Origin: Oscarella lobularis
Lineage: Eukaryota; Porifera; Homoscleromorpha; Homosclerophorida; Oscarellidae
Direction: 5' to 3'
Assembly: GCF_947507565.1 (NCBI RefSeq)
Contig: NC_089182.1
Span: 1,426,001 to 1,490,000 of the forward strand
DNA length: 64,000 nucleotides
In this document: piece after piece, positions 43,803 through 55,124 of the stretch
Layout: each line of letters opens with the position of its first letter
Numbering within the stretch: the stretch's first letter is position 1
Program-made: the position numbers and the translations under genes
Notes under the pieces: generated by a model
Told to the model about the DNA's origin: nothing
Seen by the model: the letters and a program-made list of their open reading frames with translations, nothing else
Databases searched by the model: none

Positions 43803-44704
43803 ATGGACGTCTTTCGCGCTGCAGTAGACTCTTTGCTCAGTGAAACTGTAACCACCGTGCAGTCCGAAAGATTCACAGTGATGCGCAAAGCTGCGGCAGC
43901 CCTACGAATCACCGATATGGCCGAAAACATTGTTTCGGCTTTACGCGGGTGTTTCCCTCAATCCTACCTTCCAAGTAGGGTCATGGCGAGAAAAAAGCGC
44001 AATTGGAGTTTCATCGGTTCCGTATAAGCCTACTACCGTCGCTTTGGAGGCAGTTTCTCGACGAGCAGAACCCGGACGTCTGCAAAGTCACAGATCAGCT
44101 CCTATCTCTGAGCTTATGCTAGAAGATTTTTTTTGACCACGACATGATGAATGGATTAAAGAACGAGCGGCTGAGAAGTATAGCGAGCGCCCCCCCTCCC
44201 AATACGTTTGACATCAGAAGAGGAGAATGCTCTCAGATATGCTGCTGGCTTTGTCCCTTTTTGCCTTTTGAAGAAATATGAAACTCGTGTGTATCTGAAG
44301 ATGCTGTCTCCAAATTTGTTCGTTGCCTACAGAGCATGGGAGTGCAAGATGAATAGGCAGATGGTGATCACTCCTATACCTTCTCTGAGTACACGTCTAT
44401 TTGGCTTCAAAGAAATGACCGCGGTCATTTATTTAAAATCTGCGATGAAACATATCGACATTTCTACTCATTTGAGCTCATACTTCGGAGAGTACTACCG
44501 CAGCAAATAAAATCGTCTACATCTGCAAAGGAGAATGATGATCCAGAGGTCCAGGAACAGTGGTCGTCATTAGCGGAAGAAATTGGCTGTAAAGAGCAGA
44601 TGTCGCTCTTGCTGCAAGACGTCGTTACTCTCTGGGTTACCTTGAGGGGATTTTCGATGTGTTCGTCTTGGCTTGAGCAGTATAAAGCAGCCGAAGACCG
44701 ATAA
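43803..44704 (+). pseudogene. P3 accessory gene, decayed
   Basis: The start is like P1 (MDVFRAAVDSLLSE at 43803). Then come DQLLSLSLC with a stop, the EENALRYAAGFVPFCLLKKY block at 44208-44300, a frame change to DRGHLFKICDETYRHFY (about 44420-44470), and finally LWVTLRGFSMCSSWLEQYK with a stop at about 44704. All four family blocks are present in the right order, but at least three frame changes break it. Confidence 0.8.
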
Positions 44705-44868
44705 ACTGCAAAGTCGACGCGGCTTCGGAAGAGCTTGAAGTTAGGGAAGGCAGTGTAAGAGTTTTGTTATTTTTATTTATTAACTTCTTTCATCGTGTCA
44801 AGGCATCGTGTTTGAGCCTGAGTTAGTTTGACTAAATTATTACATATACAGTACGCAATATAACGAGC

Positions 44869-45454
44869 TCAAAACGACTTTTCACTTGAGAGACGTGCAC
44901 GCTTCGGAACTGGAGAGTTTGAAACTTCTTTAGGCTGCTTCCTTTTTTGTTGCCGAGTGCAGTTCCCGCGAACAGGGACTTGAGCTTGCGAACCTTGCAC
45001 TCTGACGGACGCAGAGGTGCATAGTACCTCTTGTGCTGAACAATTAGAATAACGACCCCATTTCATCCTAATTGTGCCAAAGTAATTTTCCAAAATATCT
45101 TGGCTGAACCGTTCACAAAGAATGTAAGTTTTTTTTCTTTTGCAGACGAAAATAGGAATCCGACCATTTCCACAAACGATTGCTCTATCAAACACAAATT
45201 AAGAGTGCGTAAAATAAATTTAGTCAAAATATGATCTCGCCAGTTATCTTCCAGCCGATGAGTGTTTCCTGGCTAAGGCAAAGTCTGGTTCTCTCAACAG
45301 TGGTAAGCACATCTTTTGAGTCTATCCACTTCTCCCATTCACTTAGGTATTCCAGGAAACCGGTTATGAGCCACCTAATTAAAGGCATTAACTTCACAGA
45401 ACTGTCTGTAGTGTGGAGATGCAATGAAAAAGCCTGGATGACGTAGAGATGCAA
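44869..45454 (-). pseudogene. P3 transposase, C-terminal fragment
   Basis: The minus strand carries FLEYLSEWEKWID and CLSQETLIGWKITG (45454-45224), then SQDILENYFGTIR, VRVQGSQAQVPVRGN and a basic tail ending at 44869. These match the last two exons of the P1 and P2 transposases. The catalytic RNase H core is not present. Confidence 0.8.
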
Positions 45455-45470
45455 TCAAAAAGCCTGGATG

Positions 45471-46269
45471 ACGTCCACTATATTTCAGGAGTGGCTCCTT
45501 GGACTCAACTTTTTCGGTAGCACTTTGTTCAATTTACGGAAGAGTATGAAATTACAATGCAGGCGATGTCATAAAGGCACCTGTGTGTTTGGCTTAGGAG
45601 TGATTGCGACGTTAGCGTTACCGACAGACAGACATGATAACAATTTCAGATTTTGCCTGATCACGTTGAGAGCTCCTCCCACGTGCGCGCGCACGCGCCC
45701 TGGTGTTTGGGGAATAACTATAATGCCAGACCAAAAATATAGCAACAAACCTAGTTAAAAATGGCTATAAGACATTGCCGAGCAATAAATCTTTTCAATA
45801 ATAAATCACTTTTGACAAGACGAGCGCTAACCTTTTTAAGTGTGGCCAGGGTGTAAGAGACCCTCTTTCTTTAGCGACCACCTGTCTATAACGACCACTT
45901 TCGGGGGGAACCGTGAGTGGTCGTTAAGGACTTATATGCTGGAATATTAATGGTTATACACTGTACATGTATTGTTAACATTTCTTGTGTTCTTTGCACC
46001 AATTTTATTAGGAGACGCAGAAAACTTTAAACAAGCCCATCGTAATACCGCAGTGAGTATTTCTTCTTTGTCGTCGGTGATGTTGGTGACGTGCGTACTG
46101 CGCCCTTAGTCTTTGCCCTGCAGTTTGCTTGCTTTTTGCAGTCAAATCAATCATCAATTTTGATCAAATTTCATCTTCCATTTCATTGAGCTTTGCGAGA
46201 TTTTCTGGACGCATGCTGATAAAATCCAAATTGTGAAAAAGCCTCACGAGGTCGGGAAATTTGTAAAAC
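45471..46269. other. Fragments of older transposons
   Basis: A 28-bp segment (GTAGAGATGCAATCAAAAAG...) is duplicated in tandem at about 45415-45473. At about 45866-45935 there is a worn Tigger-type terminus (TTTAGCGACCACCTG, ATAACGACCACTTTCG, GAGTGGTCGTTAAGGAC). At 46030-46080 the minus strand carries DDKEEILTAVL, a fragment of the DUF6729-type gene at 16757-18110. No gene is supported. Confidence 0.55.
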
Positions 46270-47000
46270 GCGGTAGTGTTACTTGACAGCGCGACGCTGG
46301 CAATCAGTCACGAAGGTCTCTATCTGTGGCGCTGTACCAGATGCAAAAAGGAGCGGTCGGTGCGAATCGGGACGTGGTTCGATCCGGCCAATTTAACGCT
46401 GCTACAAATTCTGCACGTCACTTGGCTGTTTGTTCGGCAGCGCCTGCGAACCCACGCTAAGCTACACGCTGGACACCTCTCGCGCTCGACTATCGTCAAT
46501 TAGGAGAATGGGTCTTTGGAGGCATCGAACGTTGCAGTCGTAAATGCTTCTTTAAAGTCGTCGAAAACAGGTCGCACGAAACACTCCCTATAATCAAAAA
46601 AAGGAACAACCTTTATCAGCGAAATGTCAAAGGCGTACCACTGCCTCGGCCGTCAAGTAAAAAGCAGTAATTTTTTGAGGAGCAATTCCAATCGTTCTCC
46701 TTTTGGGATACCAACATTTGACGGTCAACCATTCGATGACCTTCAAAGACCCACACTCCGGTGTCCACACCAACACCAACGAAAGCACGTGGAACGCCGT
46801 AAAAAGGTCAATTCCAGAGCTGGGCCAAACATGACCACGTACAATGTTTCCTGGAAATGTTCATGTGGAGGCGAATGTTTTGCAAAGGGAACGACGAACA
46901 TTATGCAATATATTCACCAAGAGGCCCAGCTCTATCCACTAACCATCGCCGAAGTACCACCAAACCCGGGCTACCTCCCTCCGGGTTTCGCCCCGCCTCC
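46270..47000 (+). pseudogene. Merlin / IS1595-like (ISXO2) DDE transposase remnant
   Basis: The plus strand reads LYLWRCTRCKKERSVRIGTW (N-terminal zinc-ribbon-like region), LQILHVTWLFVRQ, then after a gap GEWVFGGIERCSRKCFF, VVENRSHETLPIIKK, VNHSMTFKDPHSGVHTNTNE (His-Thr-Asn block before the last acid), and FMWRRMFCKG in a shifted frame. This is the order of the DDE_Tnp_IS1595 domain of Merlin elements. The segment with the central Asp (D.W.AY) is missing. Stops and frameshifts are present, so this is a decayed copy. Confidence 0.75.
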
Positions 47001-47035
47001 CGTCGCACCGGCTGCTGCTCCTCCGCCTCCCGCTT

Positions 47036-47068
47036 CGACGACGACGACGACAACGACGACGACGACTG
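47036..47068 (+). repeat. (CGA)n trinucleotide repeat
   Basis: About ten CGA/ACG units with one CAA interruption. It encodes poly-Thr or poly-Arg depending on frame and lies just after the Merlin remnant. Confidence 0.9.
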
Positions 47069-47090
47069 CCGCTAAAATATTGATCGTTCT

Positions 47091-47771
47091 TACATTCCGA
47101 AAAGGCCGCACACGTCGAATTTCCTCTTTCCCGAATTGGTCCCACACGCCCGCCGGTTCGACGCAGTCTCGTGGATACTTCGCAATACGACTAATCACTA
47201 TCATCATGACTCATGCCTAATGCCTGTCAAGTCAATTCAGCTTTGACGAAGTCAGCGAAGAAGGAGACAAAACTTACGAGCAACTGTCGAACCGTTTCGA
47301 TGAGACATGAGTTCGGCCATTGGTGCTTGGAGCTCGACCAATGATGTTTGGAGAGCAAACCATTGTTGCTATAATAGTGGCCAATGTCTTTCCAGTGGTC
47401 GCGTGGTTCTCTTCTATGGTTTATTCTATCGTTTCTATCATTTTCGTCAAAGAAGTGCGGTTTCCCATAAAAAGCTGCGTAAAAATGATTTTAAGTTGTG
47501 GGCATGCAATTACAATAAAACCTGTCTTTGAGCGCAGCTGCGCTAGGGTCGCAAGACTAACAAAATATAAAATACTATATCGTAAACTGTTCGAGAGAGA
47601 GAGATTTATTGAGAACAAACTGTAGGGAAGGTGACATGCACTAGAGACAACGTCTAACTGGGGAAAGAATATATTAGCTGTAAAGGTCTTAGCGAAGGTT
47701 GAACTGGCGTTCGCGCTCCGTCGATAAGTCTGAAGTAGAAAAAAGACCAGAAATTCGAGACACTTTGTGGG
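47091..47771. other. No feature recognised
   Basis: Noncoding stretch between the Merlin remnant and the RT-endonuclease remnant. It holds a short GAGAGAGAGA tract near 47594-47603. The open frames seen have no motif. Confidence 0.45.
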
Positions 47772-49950
47772 TTATAACCCTCGAATTACAACACTGCAGT
47801 AGGACGGAAAGACGGCGCCTCCAGTAGCAGGCGAACTCTTTCCTTTGAATTTTCCCTCGGTGCGGTCGACGTGCGTCAGAAAAACCTTAAAGAACTCGTC
47901 TGCCAGCTTTCCCCAGAGACCGAAGTGCTCGAAGACGAGCGGGTAAAATCTTGCGGCAGCGCCTGACGGCCGAATGTTGGCGTCGTACTTCTCGACCTTT
48001 GATTCTTCTCGGATGATTGCCGCAGCGCCGTCTTCGACCGCAGAACGACGTGACGCTTCGGAGCTCCAAGGATGAGCCAGAGAGATATCAAGGTCCATAG
48101 ACACACCCGCTTCGAATCCGAATGCAACAATATCGGGTCGATTCTCGTTATTGAGATATATCGAAATCGCGGTTCCACCTTTTAGGAATGACCCGCGTCT
48201 CCAACGCAGTCTGCCCAACCGGAGACGATGTTGTGAGCCCAAATAGGACCACCGCCGTGCTTGCAGGTTAGGAGGTGATAGCCTTGGTTGTCGATAACAG
48301 AGTTGCACTCGCAAGAGTCGAAGCAAGCAACGGCAAAGTCGAGGAGAGCCCAGTCTCAAGTACGCTGCTAAACGAAAATCGTTAGGCTTTAGCCACCCAG
48401 CGACCAGCCTGGCTGCCTCGACAGGAGCGCAGACGTGCAAGATCACGGTTGTCGGCCGAAGCGAAAACACTTCAGCGGCAGAAGACCGATGAATTTCGAA
48501 ACAAAGAGATTTTTGAAGCTTTCCCGTAAATAACGACAGTTCCGAAATAGCTTTGACTGGCGCCTTTTCCAAGTTTGGGCCAAGACGGATTTGAAGAGAC
48601 GACAACGCGAGGTTCAGAGATTGTTCGACGTAGCGAAGAGAAAGCAGGTCTTCGGTGCTGAGGGAGTTTGAAAAACGGTCCGGTAGTGTTGTCAGCGAGC
48701 TGCTCCATCCTGCTAGAAAAGCATCGTCGGTGATGTCAGACAGCAACGGCAAACCAAAACCGCCTAATTTAATTGGCAACGTTGCCTGTTGCTATTGTTT
48801 GTCCGAAAGGTGTTTATTGGAAGAATTTCTTCAAACGACGACCGGGATGTGTTATTGTGGTGTGCGATAGCTCTGCGAAAAAGTGACGATGGAATAGTTC
48901 TCCCGAGGTGGTTGAGACTCCTTACGTAGCAATGCCGAAGAGCAGACTGCATTGAGGATCTCCCAAACTGCTTATCTTCGAGCCGATCTCTGCCTTTTTG
49001 AAGACGGAAGCAGAAGTCGTCGATGTATTCAGGTTGACCGAGGGGAGCTCCGAGAACTGTTGTTCGGAACGATTGACAGGACACAGGAGACGATTGCGGG
49101 AGATGGCCACGGCAAAAATCTCGCACTTCCTGTCGGCGATGCAGAGGTGCAAATCGCCGAATGACTGCTTAAGGTCCGGGAAAGCATCGTGTTCCGTGCC
49201 CAAAATGAAGACGTCGTCGAGATACGCCAGAATGACGACGTTTGGATGACTGCATTGCATGTCCACCGACGTTTCCCCCGGCGAAAAGTGCCGGCCCCAA
49301 GGGGTCTCCTTGGTGGACGCCTTCCTCCTAAGACAGCAATGTCACCGGAAGACAATGGGAAGACAAGAGAGCTGAAGCGGCCCTATATTTGGCGAAAATG
49401 TGGCATTAGCGACGGAAAGCTTTCTGAGAGACGTCTGCGTATAGCTTCAAGACTAATTGAATAGAACGCGTTTTTCACGTCGGTCTTTAAAAGCATCCAG
49501 TCAGCGTTGCGGTTGAGGAGCGCTTGAAGGATGAGTTCCGAGCCGCAAGGTGTAGAGACGCCGTGTTGGATCGGCGAAAAGTAAGATGCAAATGCGTTCC
49601 GCGAGTGAAGACACATTGCTCTCGCCGCCACACGGCCGAGTGCTTCACCGATGGGCGACGGGACGAACGTCTCCATTAGACTTTCGAACAGCGATGAGAC
49701 GAGAAGACAAGATTTCTGCTGCAGATTTCGGCAGTTTCCCGTACGCGAAGTTCGAGAGCGATTTAATCAAATTATCGTGTGTCGTTTCACCCCGAGACAG
49801 GCATTTGAAATCTTTAAATCGCTATCCTGTGGAACCTGCAGCCGAACCACGAGGTGACGCTTGTAGAGCTTTCGCAATGACTTCGGGCGAAAGCAGAATT
49901 GGTTCGAAGGCAGCGCTGTCGTCACAACGGGGGTCGGTGCAGTAGCATAG
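47772..49950 (-). pseudogene. Reverse transcriptase with restriction-like endonuclease C-terminus
   Basis: Minus-strand order: SPEVIAKALQASPRGSAAG and a TAG (about 49820); YGKLPKSAAEILSSRLIA; IGEALGRVAARAM, PIQHGVSTPCG and LLKTDVKNAFYSIS (49676-49383); AYLDDVFILG (about 49215); a C-terminal IKLGGFGLP; a zinc-like CxxC stretch with HLLTCKHGGG (about 48250); and the endonuclease-like NRPDIVAFGFEAGVSMDLDI plus SKVEKYDANI near 48000. A PD-(D/E)xK-type nuclease tail after an RT is known in some non-LTR and related elements. Several frame changes and stops occur. It joins a Gypsy remnant at about 49950. Confidence 0.7.
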
Positions 49951-49959
49951 AGGTCTGCG

Positions 49960-52470
49960 TTCTTTTCCGTCCTTCAACAGCTGCTGCACACGGCCCAGCA
50001 ATGGATCTTCGGCCTGCATCCCGGCTAGCTCTCGCATCGTCCATCTTTGTCGCAGTGCGACGGCATTCACTTTTTCTATTTCCCCGCCTTCAGCTCCCCC
50101 TTCGGCCAGCGGCGGCAGTAGTTCTTCCAGACGCTGTCCTCCGTTGACACCCGCTTCTTCCGGTCCCGCTCCGTCCGTTCGTCGCCGGGAAAGACCCATA
50201 TGCGTGTCCGTGTTCACGCCCCCTTTTGTGTTCGACATCCCATTGATATTCGCTCAATATCATTAACCAGCGTGAGATTCTTCCGGTTGAGTCTTTAAAT
50301 GATTTTAACCACTTAGGCGGGCAGTGGTGAGTAATTCAAGTAAATATACCCGGAAATGATTTACTGCCCATACAAGTCCCAAGGCCTCCTTCTCGACTAC
50401 CGAATATTTTCGCTCAGTTTCGCTCTGTTTACGGCTCGCGTACGAAACTACGCTCTCTTTCCTATCACATTTTATGAGATAATACAACGTCCAACCCGGT
50501 ATTTGACGCATCCGTAGCGACGTAGAATTGCTCCTAAAATGGATGAAACGTCAGGATCGGTGACTGCGTTAGCTTCGCCTTTAGTGAATCCATGGTCGCT
50601 CAACACTCATCTGTCAACTTAAATTCGACTCCTTTGCGAAGTAGATCGAAGAGCGGCTTCGCGATCGACGAAAACTTCGGAATGAACCTTCAATAATAGC
50701 CGGAAAATTCACAAAGCTTCGGACATCCGTCGGCGTTTTCGGCACCGGGAATTCGCGTACAGCTTTAATTTTTGCGGCGCTATGCCTTCCGTCGACACCA
50801 CGTGGCCCAGATAGTCCTCTTGACATTAGTGTCTACAACTTTCGTGAGGGCAAAAAACTCTTACTTGACGTTAGCGTGGTAAATCCACAAATCTCGATGC
50901 TTCTATCGCAGTCTGCTGCTACGTCTGGAACCGCGGCTGCAAAACGGGACGAAGAGAAAGTGGTCAAATATTCGGAGTCAGCAACGTCTTTAGGCTACCT
51001 TTTCAACCCTTAGTCGTCGAGGCGTTGGGAAGGTGGAGCCCTAAAGTCGTCGATCTCTTTCGGGAAATTGGCCGTCGCCCCTCAGTTGACTTTGTAAATG
51101 ATCGTCCAGCTTTTGAAATCCCATTATTGGCGAAATAGACTCTCGTCCGTTCTACAACGTCAAAACGCTCGAATTATCATCGAAAAGGTTAAAAAGACCT
51201 TGTCAAGCCCGATAGAGTCCCTCAGTCTTGCGGAGGTTGCCAGCACCCGTTGCTCTTCTGAGGTTCAATGACCCCTTCCTCCCTTTATGTACGTTTGTCT
51301 TATAGTTAAGTTGCTTGCGTAATCCATTGTTGTTCTTCGTTTGTCACCTATTCTGTTATCTTTAAATATATTGTCCACTGTCTTGCGCCCGAACTGGCAG
51401 TTGCTGGGTTTTGCTTTCAGACCGGCTTCTCTCAGTCGCTCCAGCACTTTTCGTAGCCCAGCCACGTGATCATAGATCGACCTTGAAAATACGAGAGTGT
51501 CATAACGTAATCGACGCGCCTTTGTAGATATCAGAAATACGTGTCTGTCTCGCCTATCTCTCCTAGTGCTACTATTGAACCGCCCGTCGGACACGCAGCG
51601 ACTGTTTTTCATCGTCGGCGTCAACGAATAAGACCGAAACGATATGTGTTGTACCCGTCGCTCGAGCGGGTTCCCTTCCGCCGTCGTGAAGTTCCTCTCA
51701 GCGTCTATCTCTCTCTGGACCATTTCGCGATGTGTGTCCGACGCTTCGACAAACAAAGCAACGCCGCGTCTCGGCGTGCGTACAGTCGCCCACGTAGTGA
51801 CACGATTGGCTACATCGGAAACAACCGCGGTCGAGTTTCTCACCTGTCGGTTTCGCTTTTGCTGTCGCCCTCGTTGCGCTTGCCTTTTCCTCAACGAATT
51901 TCGTCAGCATCGTTTCCATTCGAGCCTTCCTCTCCGGTAGTTCTTCGTACATGTCCGAGACGACTGCTGCCTCGCGATGTTCGCGTCCGCGACGTCGTCC
52001 TTTGTCCCAGGGTCCTCCGGCATACATTTCGCGTCCCTCCTCCTGTTCGCGCATTTCAATGAGATGTATTTCGCCCGCCTTCTCAATCACGTTTTCTTCG
52101 GATTTCGTTCGAGATCGCGGCGAAGACTCTGCGGCAAACCGCGAACGAAGTGTCGGATCAGCAGATCTTCCTTCGTCTGCGCGTCGACTTCTGGCATCGC
52201 ACGAATGAGCAATCGCTCTAATTCGCGTGCGTATTCTTCGAATGATTCCGGTGCTCGCCATCGGCGTGATTCCAATGCTAGATTCGCTTGTAATCGCTTC
52301 TCGCGCGTTTTCGTCCCAAAAACGCGCGCCAATTATGCACACTGCTCGTACACAACCCATACACGATCTTTCAGCAGCGTCGGCATGATACGCCTCTTCG
52401 CGGCATCGTCCCAGAAATTTGCCACGGCGCACGTTTCGAACTTCTTCATCCATCTTTCAAAATTTTAAAT
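49960..52470 (-). pseudogene. Second Gypsy element, gag-pol remnant
   Basis: Minus strand: gag (52453-51700) with ESFEEYARELERLLIRAMPE and two zinc knuckles ([29 protein letters not shown], the second lacking its last Cys). After a deletion the RT palm end follows ([19 protein letters not shown], about 51440), then KIKAVREFPVPKTPTDVRSF (about 50750), the RNase H part SYASRKQSETERKYSVVEKE (about 50420), and the linker WTMRELAGMQAEDPLL (about 50030). Protease, most of RT and integrase are missing. A plus-strand endonuclease fragment (50843-51272) interrupts it. Confidence 0.8.
50843..51272 (+). pseudogene. Restriction-like endonuclease tail of another RT element
   Basis: The plus strand reads KLLLDVSVVNPQISML, KRDEEKVVKYSESATSLGY, then after a one-base shift FQPLVVEALGRWSPKVVDLF, and a C-terminal NARIIIEKVKKTL ending in a stop at about 51272. 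The D-x-[ST]-V-x-N-P then K-x-x-KY spacing resembles the PD-(D/E)xK-like tail of the 47772-49950 element, but the sequence is a different subfamily and the opposite strand. It splits the second Gypsy remnant, so it inserted later as a 5'-truncated copy. Confidence 0.6.
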
Positions 52471-53179
52471 CGAGAAATTCTCTGTTATTTTTGCTTATTC
52501 GGTCTCTTCTAGGAAAGAACTCTAAAAGCCTACTTTGCCTAGCAGTCGCATCAATTCAACACGTCGCTCGTCGACCTCACTTGTGCAAACATAACCTCAA
52601 AATATAGCTTGGCGTCGTTTTTGGTGCAGCAAAATTCACCAATGCATTTCAAGAGTCTAGAGGCCTCGTCGTAGCTTCGGACTTCTCGCGTATCTTTGCT
52701 GTCACCCTGGTCGGAACGCCTCTTCTTCATCTTCATTCTCGCGACATCGCTTTCATCGTCAATAGCTACTGTACCTACGGCGTTGCTGTGAAATTCTTTG
52801 GCCTTCTTTAGCAGGTCATCCTCCCAGGAGTCATCAATGGTTGAAAACGTCGCGAGTTAATCATCAATTGCCGGTAAGAAAGGCTTCGAAGTTACTTGAG
52901 CAGATTTCTCCAGAAGCATAGACTTCCTTCATTTTTGTGGCAAGATCTTCCTCTTCATTATCTAGAGCTAGATTCACATCATCTTGAAATCTGAATCCCG
53001 CCCTGCGAAAGCAAGCCGAAATTGTTGAAGGAGACATTTGAAACCACGCCTGATGTAGCCACCTGACTGCGTCAAGAACATTCACGGCGGTGCATACTTC
53101 AGAGGCGCACGATACCTCATTATTTTCGAAACGACATGATTTAGGAACTTCATTCTGTAGTAATAATCCCTTAGTCTAA

Positions 53180-55124
53180 ACCCGTACAGAATTTTTCACG
53201 GGATTCTCGCGAGAATCAGTTAATATCTCGTGAGAGTTTTTCACTTGTTAAATGGGGCAATCTGCTCATCATTAAACTTTCTCTCATGATGAAATTGTCT
53301 CTCATGATTCACCAGGTATCTCTCACGAGCCAATTTTGTTGCTCCCTTTGGCATGAGCTCGAAAATGTTATTGATTCATTATTGAACTTGTACAAACTAA
53401 AACGCAGTACAGCAGGATACGATATCGAAGCTTTAGAACTATAACTAGGTAAAGTTCGTTCAATTGATGAACATTTCAGTTTTCTCAGTGTTCATTTCCT
53501 GACTCTGCACTCATTTTCTTTCTTGCCTATCCGTCTATCCGTCTTTTTGTCTTGATGCTGCGTTAATAACCACTCTGTTTAGTGCGCGCTTCTTGTCTGG
53601 ATCTTTCCAATGTTTTCCCGATAATGTTTCTCTCACGACCCCTAGATCTATGATGAGCATAAAAGATGAGCATTTTATAGCGTGTGAGGGGTGTTGCACA
53701 GAGGGCGTGTTCTAAACATCTGTTTGGCGTCACAGCGACGCCTGCTAAAAAGCAGACCCCAACCTTAGCCCAGCAGGAGAATTTTGCATGCGAGCGTCGT
53801 TTGAAAGTCGCTGTGTACAACAAGCGCTTGTCGGCAAAGTTAAAGCGTAAAAAAGTACCTGCCAATCCACGGTTTTGACGGTAGTGCTTGGTGGGCGTTT
53901 CTTTTGGTATCTAGCTCATATATAGTTGTAGAGCTAGGCAAAGACTCCGCGCAGAGCGGAAGATGTTGCCAGTGTGGAAATAAACTGCAGAACGTATTTT
54001 TGCATATGCGCATGTGAAAACGTACATTTTGAATGCTTTTTCCTCCTCTGCGATACTTTGGCGTCGTGAGTATCATTATCTTCTTTCCTGGCGAATTTTT
54101 TATCAATCACGTAATCGTCGTCCCTACGTTTAACAGGTGCGCGAGAAGGCACACGAGACATATGGAGCGTCTGGGATCACGGACAGCCTAACGTAAAGTT
54201 CTCGCTAATGCGTTTCAATGTTCGCTTTGTAGCGACTTTTGACTAATAGAAGACGCCTCCTGCAACGTAATTACCAAAGTTGATTCGATACCTCTACCAC
54301 CCACTTTAGTTGGCACGTACGCTGCACGATCGAGCAACACGATTGTCCGTCTACGAGAGTATGAGCGGCAACAGACTTCAGCGGTATCGCCTAGCTATGG
54401 CGTGATGGAAAGTCTAAAATTCTCAATCAGACGCTCAGTCAGTAGATGAACGTGTTTGTCCCCCACATCCTGCTTACATGCACCCCGTGCGGCTGAGTTC
54501 ACTTTCACGTAGCGGTCCTGCAAATATATTCCGCCTAATGTACAGATCGCTTCGAGTCTTATGTTAGCTAGGTCAATTCAGACAACTCGATCGCGTACGC
54601 TCACCGCGTACCGGTACGCTGGTTCGTGCGTGAAGTAGGCTAGGCGTTCGCGTAATTGACGCGTCTAGTCTACCATTAGCGAATCAAGGCAACATGCAAA
54701 GTGGCTTCGATCTCCACCCCTCGATCGATGCTATTTAGCGGCTCGTCGATCGACGCTGCGGACAAAAACTGATTGATCGCTAAAGTATTCTAACCACCCG
54801 TGATCGCGCGTTGCCAACAACAATGAGCAACGGCACATGTAGAGATCGACGTCGATCATAACAACACGAAGCGTTCACGTGAAAGTCGACGTTGATCAAA
54901 AAGTTTACGTGAAAGTCGACGTCGATTTGAAAAGTTCACGAGAAAAGTCGACGTCGATCATAACCACATGAAAAGTTCACGTGAAAGTCCTCTCGTGAGT
55001 CGCTCACGAGGCACGCAATTGACCCGCGAGTAGGAAATTGATTCGCGAGTATCGGGCTATTTTCACGAGAAAACGGAAATTATCATGAGCTTTAGCGAAT
55101 CCACACGAAAATTTCTGTACGGGT
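53180..55124. mobile_element. Unclassified 1.9-kb TIR element inside Tigger 2
   Basis: The ends are ACCCGTACAGAATTTTTC (from 53180) and the inverse GAAAATTTCTGTACGGGT (to 55124). The subterminal parts are rich in CTCTCACGAG / CTCATGA motifs on the left and CACGTGAAAGTCGACGTCGATC motifs on the right. Deleting exactly this interval rejoins the Tigger reading frame, with no target duplication visible. No transposase was recognised. A minus-strand frame at 54161-53934 (MSRVPSRAPVKRRDDDYVID) is of unknown nature. It is probably nonautonomous. Confidence 0.75.
54858..55000 (+). repeat. Tandem repeat with CACGTGAAAGTCGACGTCGATC core
   Basis: Five degenerate units of about 28-45 bp, each combining (A)AGTT(C/T)ACG(T/A)GAAA, a GTCGACGT(C/T)GAT palindromic core and a short A-rich spacer. 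It lies subterminally in the 53180-55124 element. Confidence 0.85.

Larger units (their letters stand above)
43725..45470. mobile_element. P3: truncated and decayed P-element-like transposon
   Basis: The left region (GAGGAATGGGCAACTACGC then ATCACGTGAC and TGAAGCAAGG) aligns with the subterminal inverted repeat of P1. The second gene (plus) and the C-terminal part of the transposase (minus) follow in the same convergent order as in P1 and P2. The CATAGAT terminus, the target duplication and the N-terminal two thirds of the transposase are missing. The boundaries are approximate. Confidence 0.7.

Noticed and set aside
47320-47625. Hydrophobic 101-codon frame suggesting a membrane protein
   Set aside because: No homologous block, no splice or start support, and it lies in a low-information stretch.
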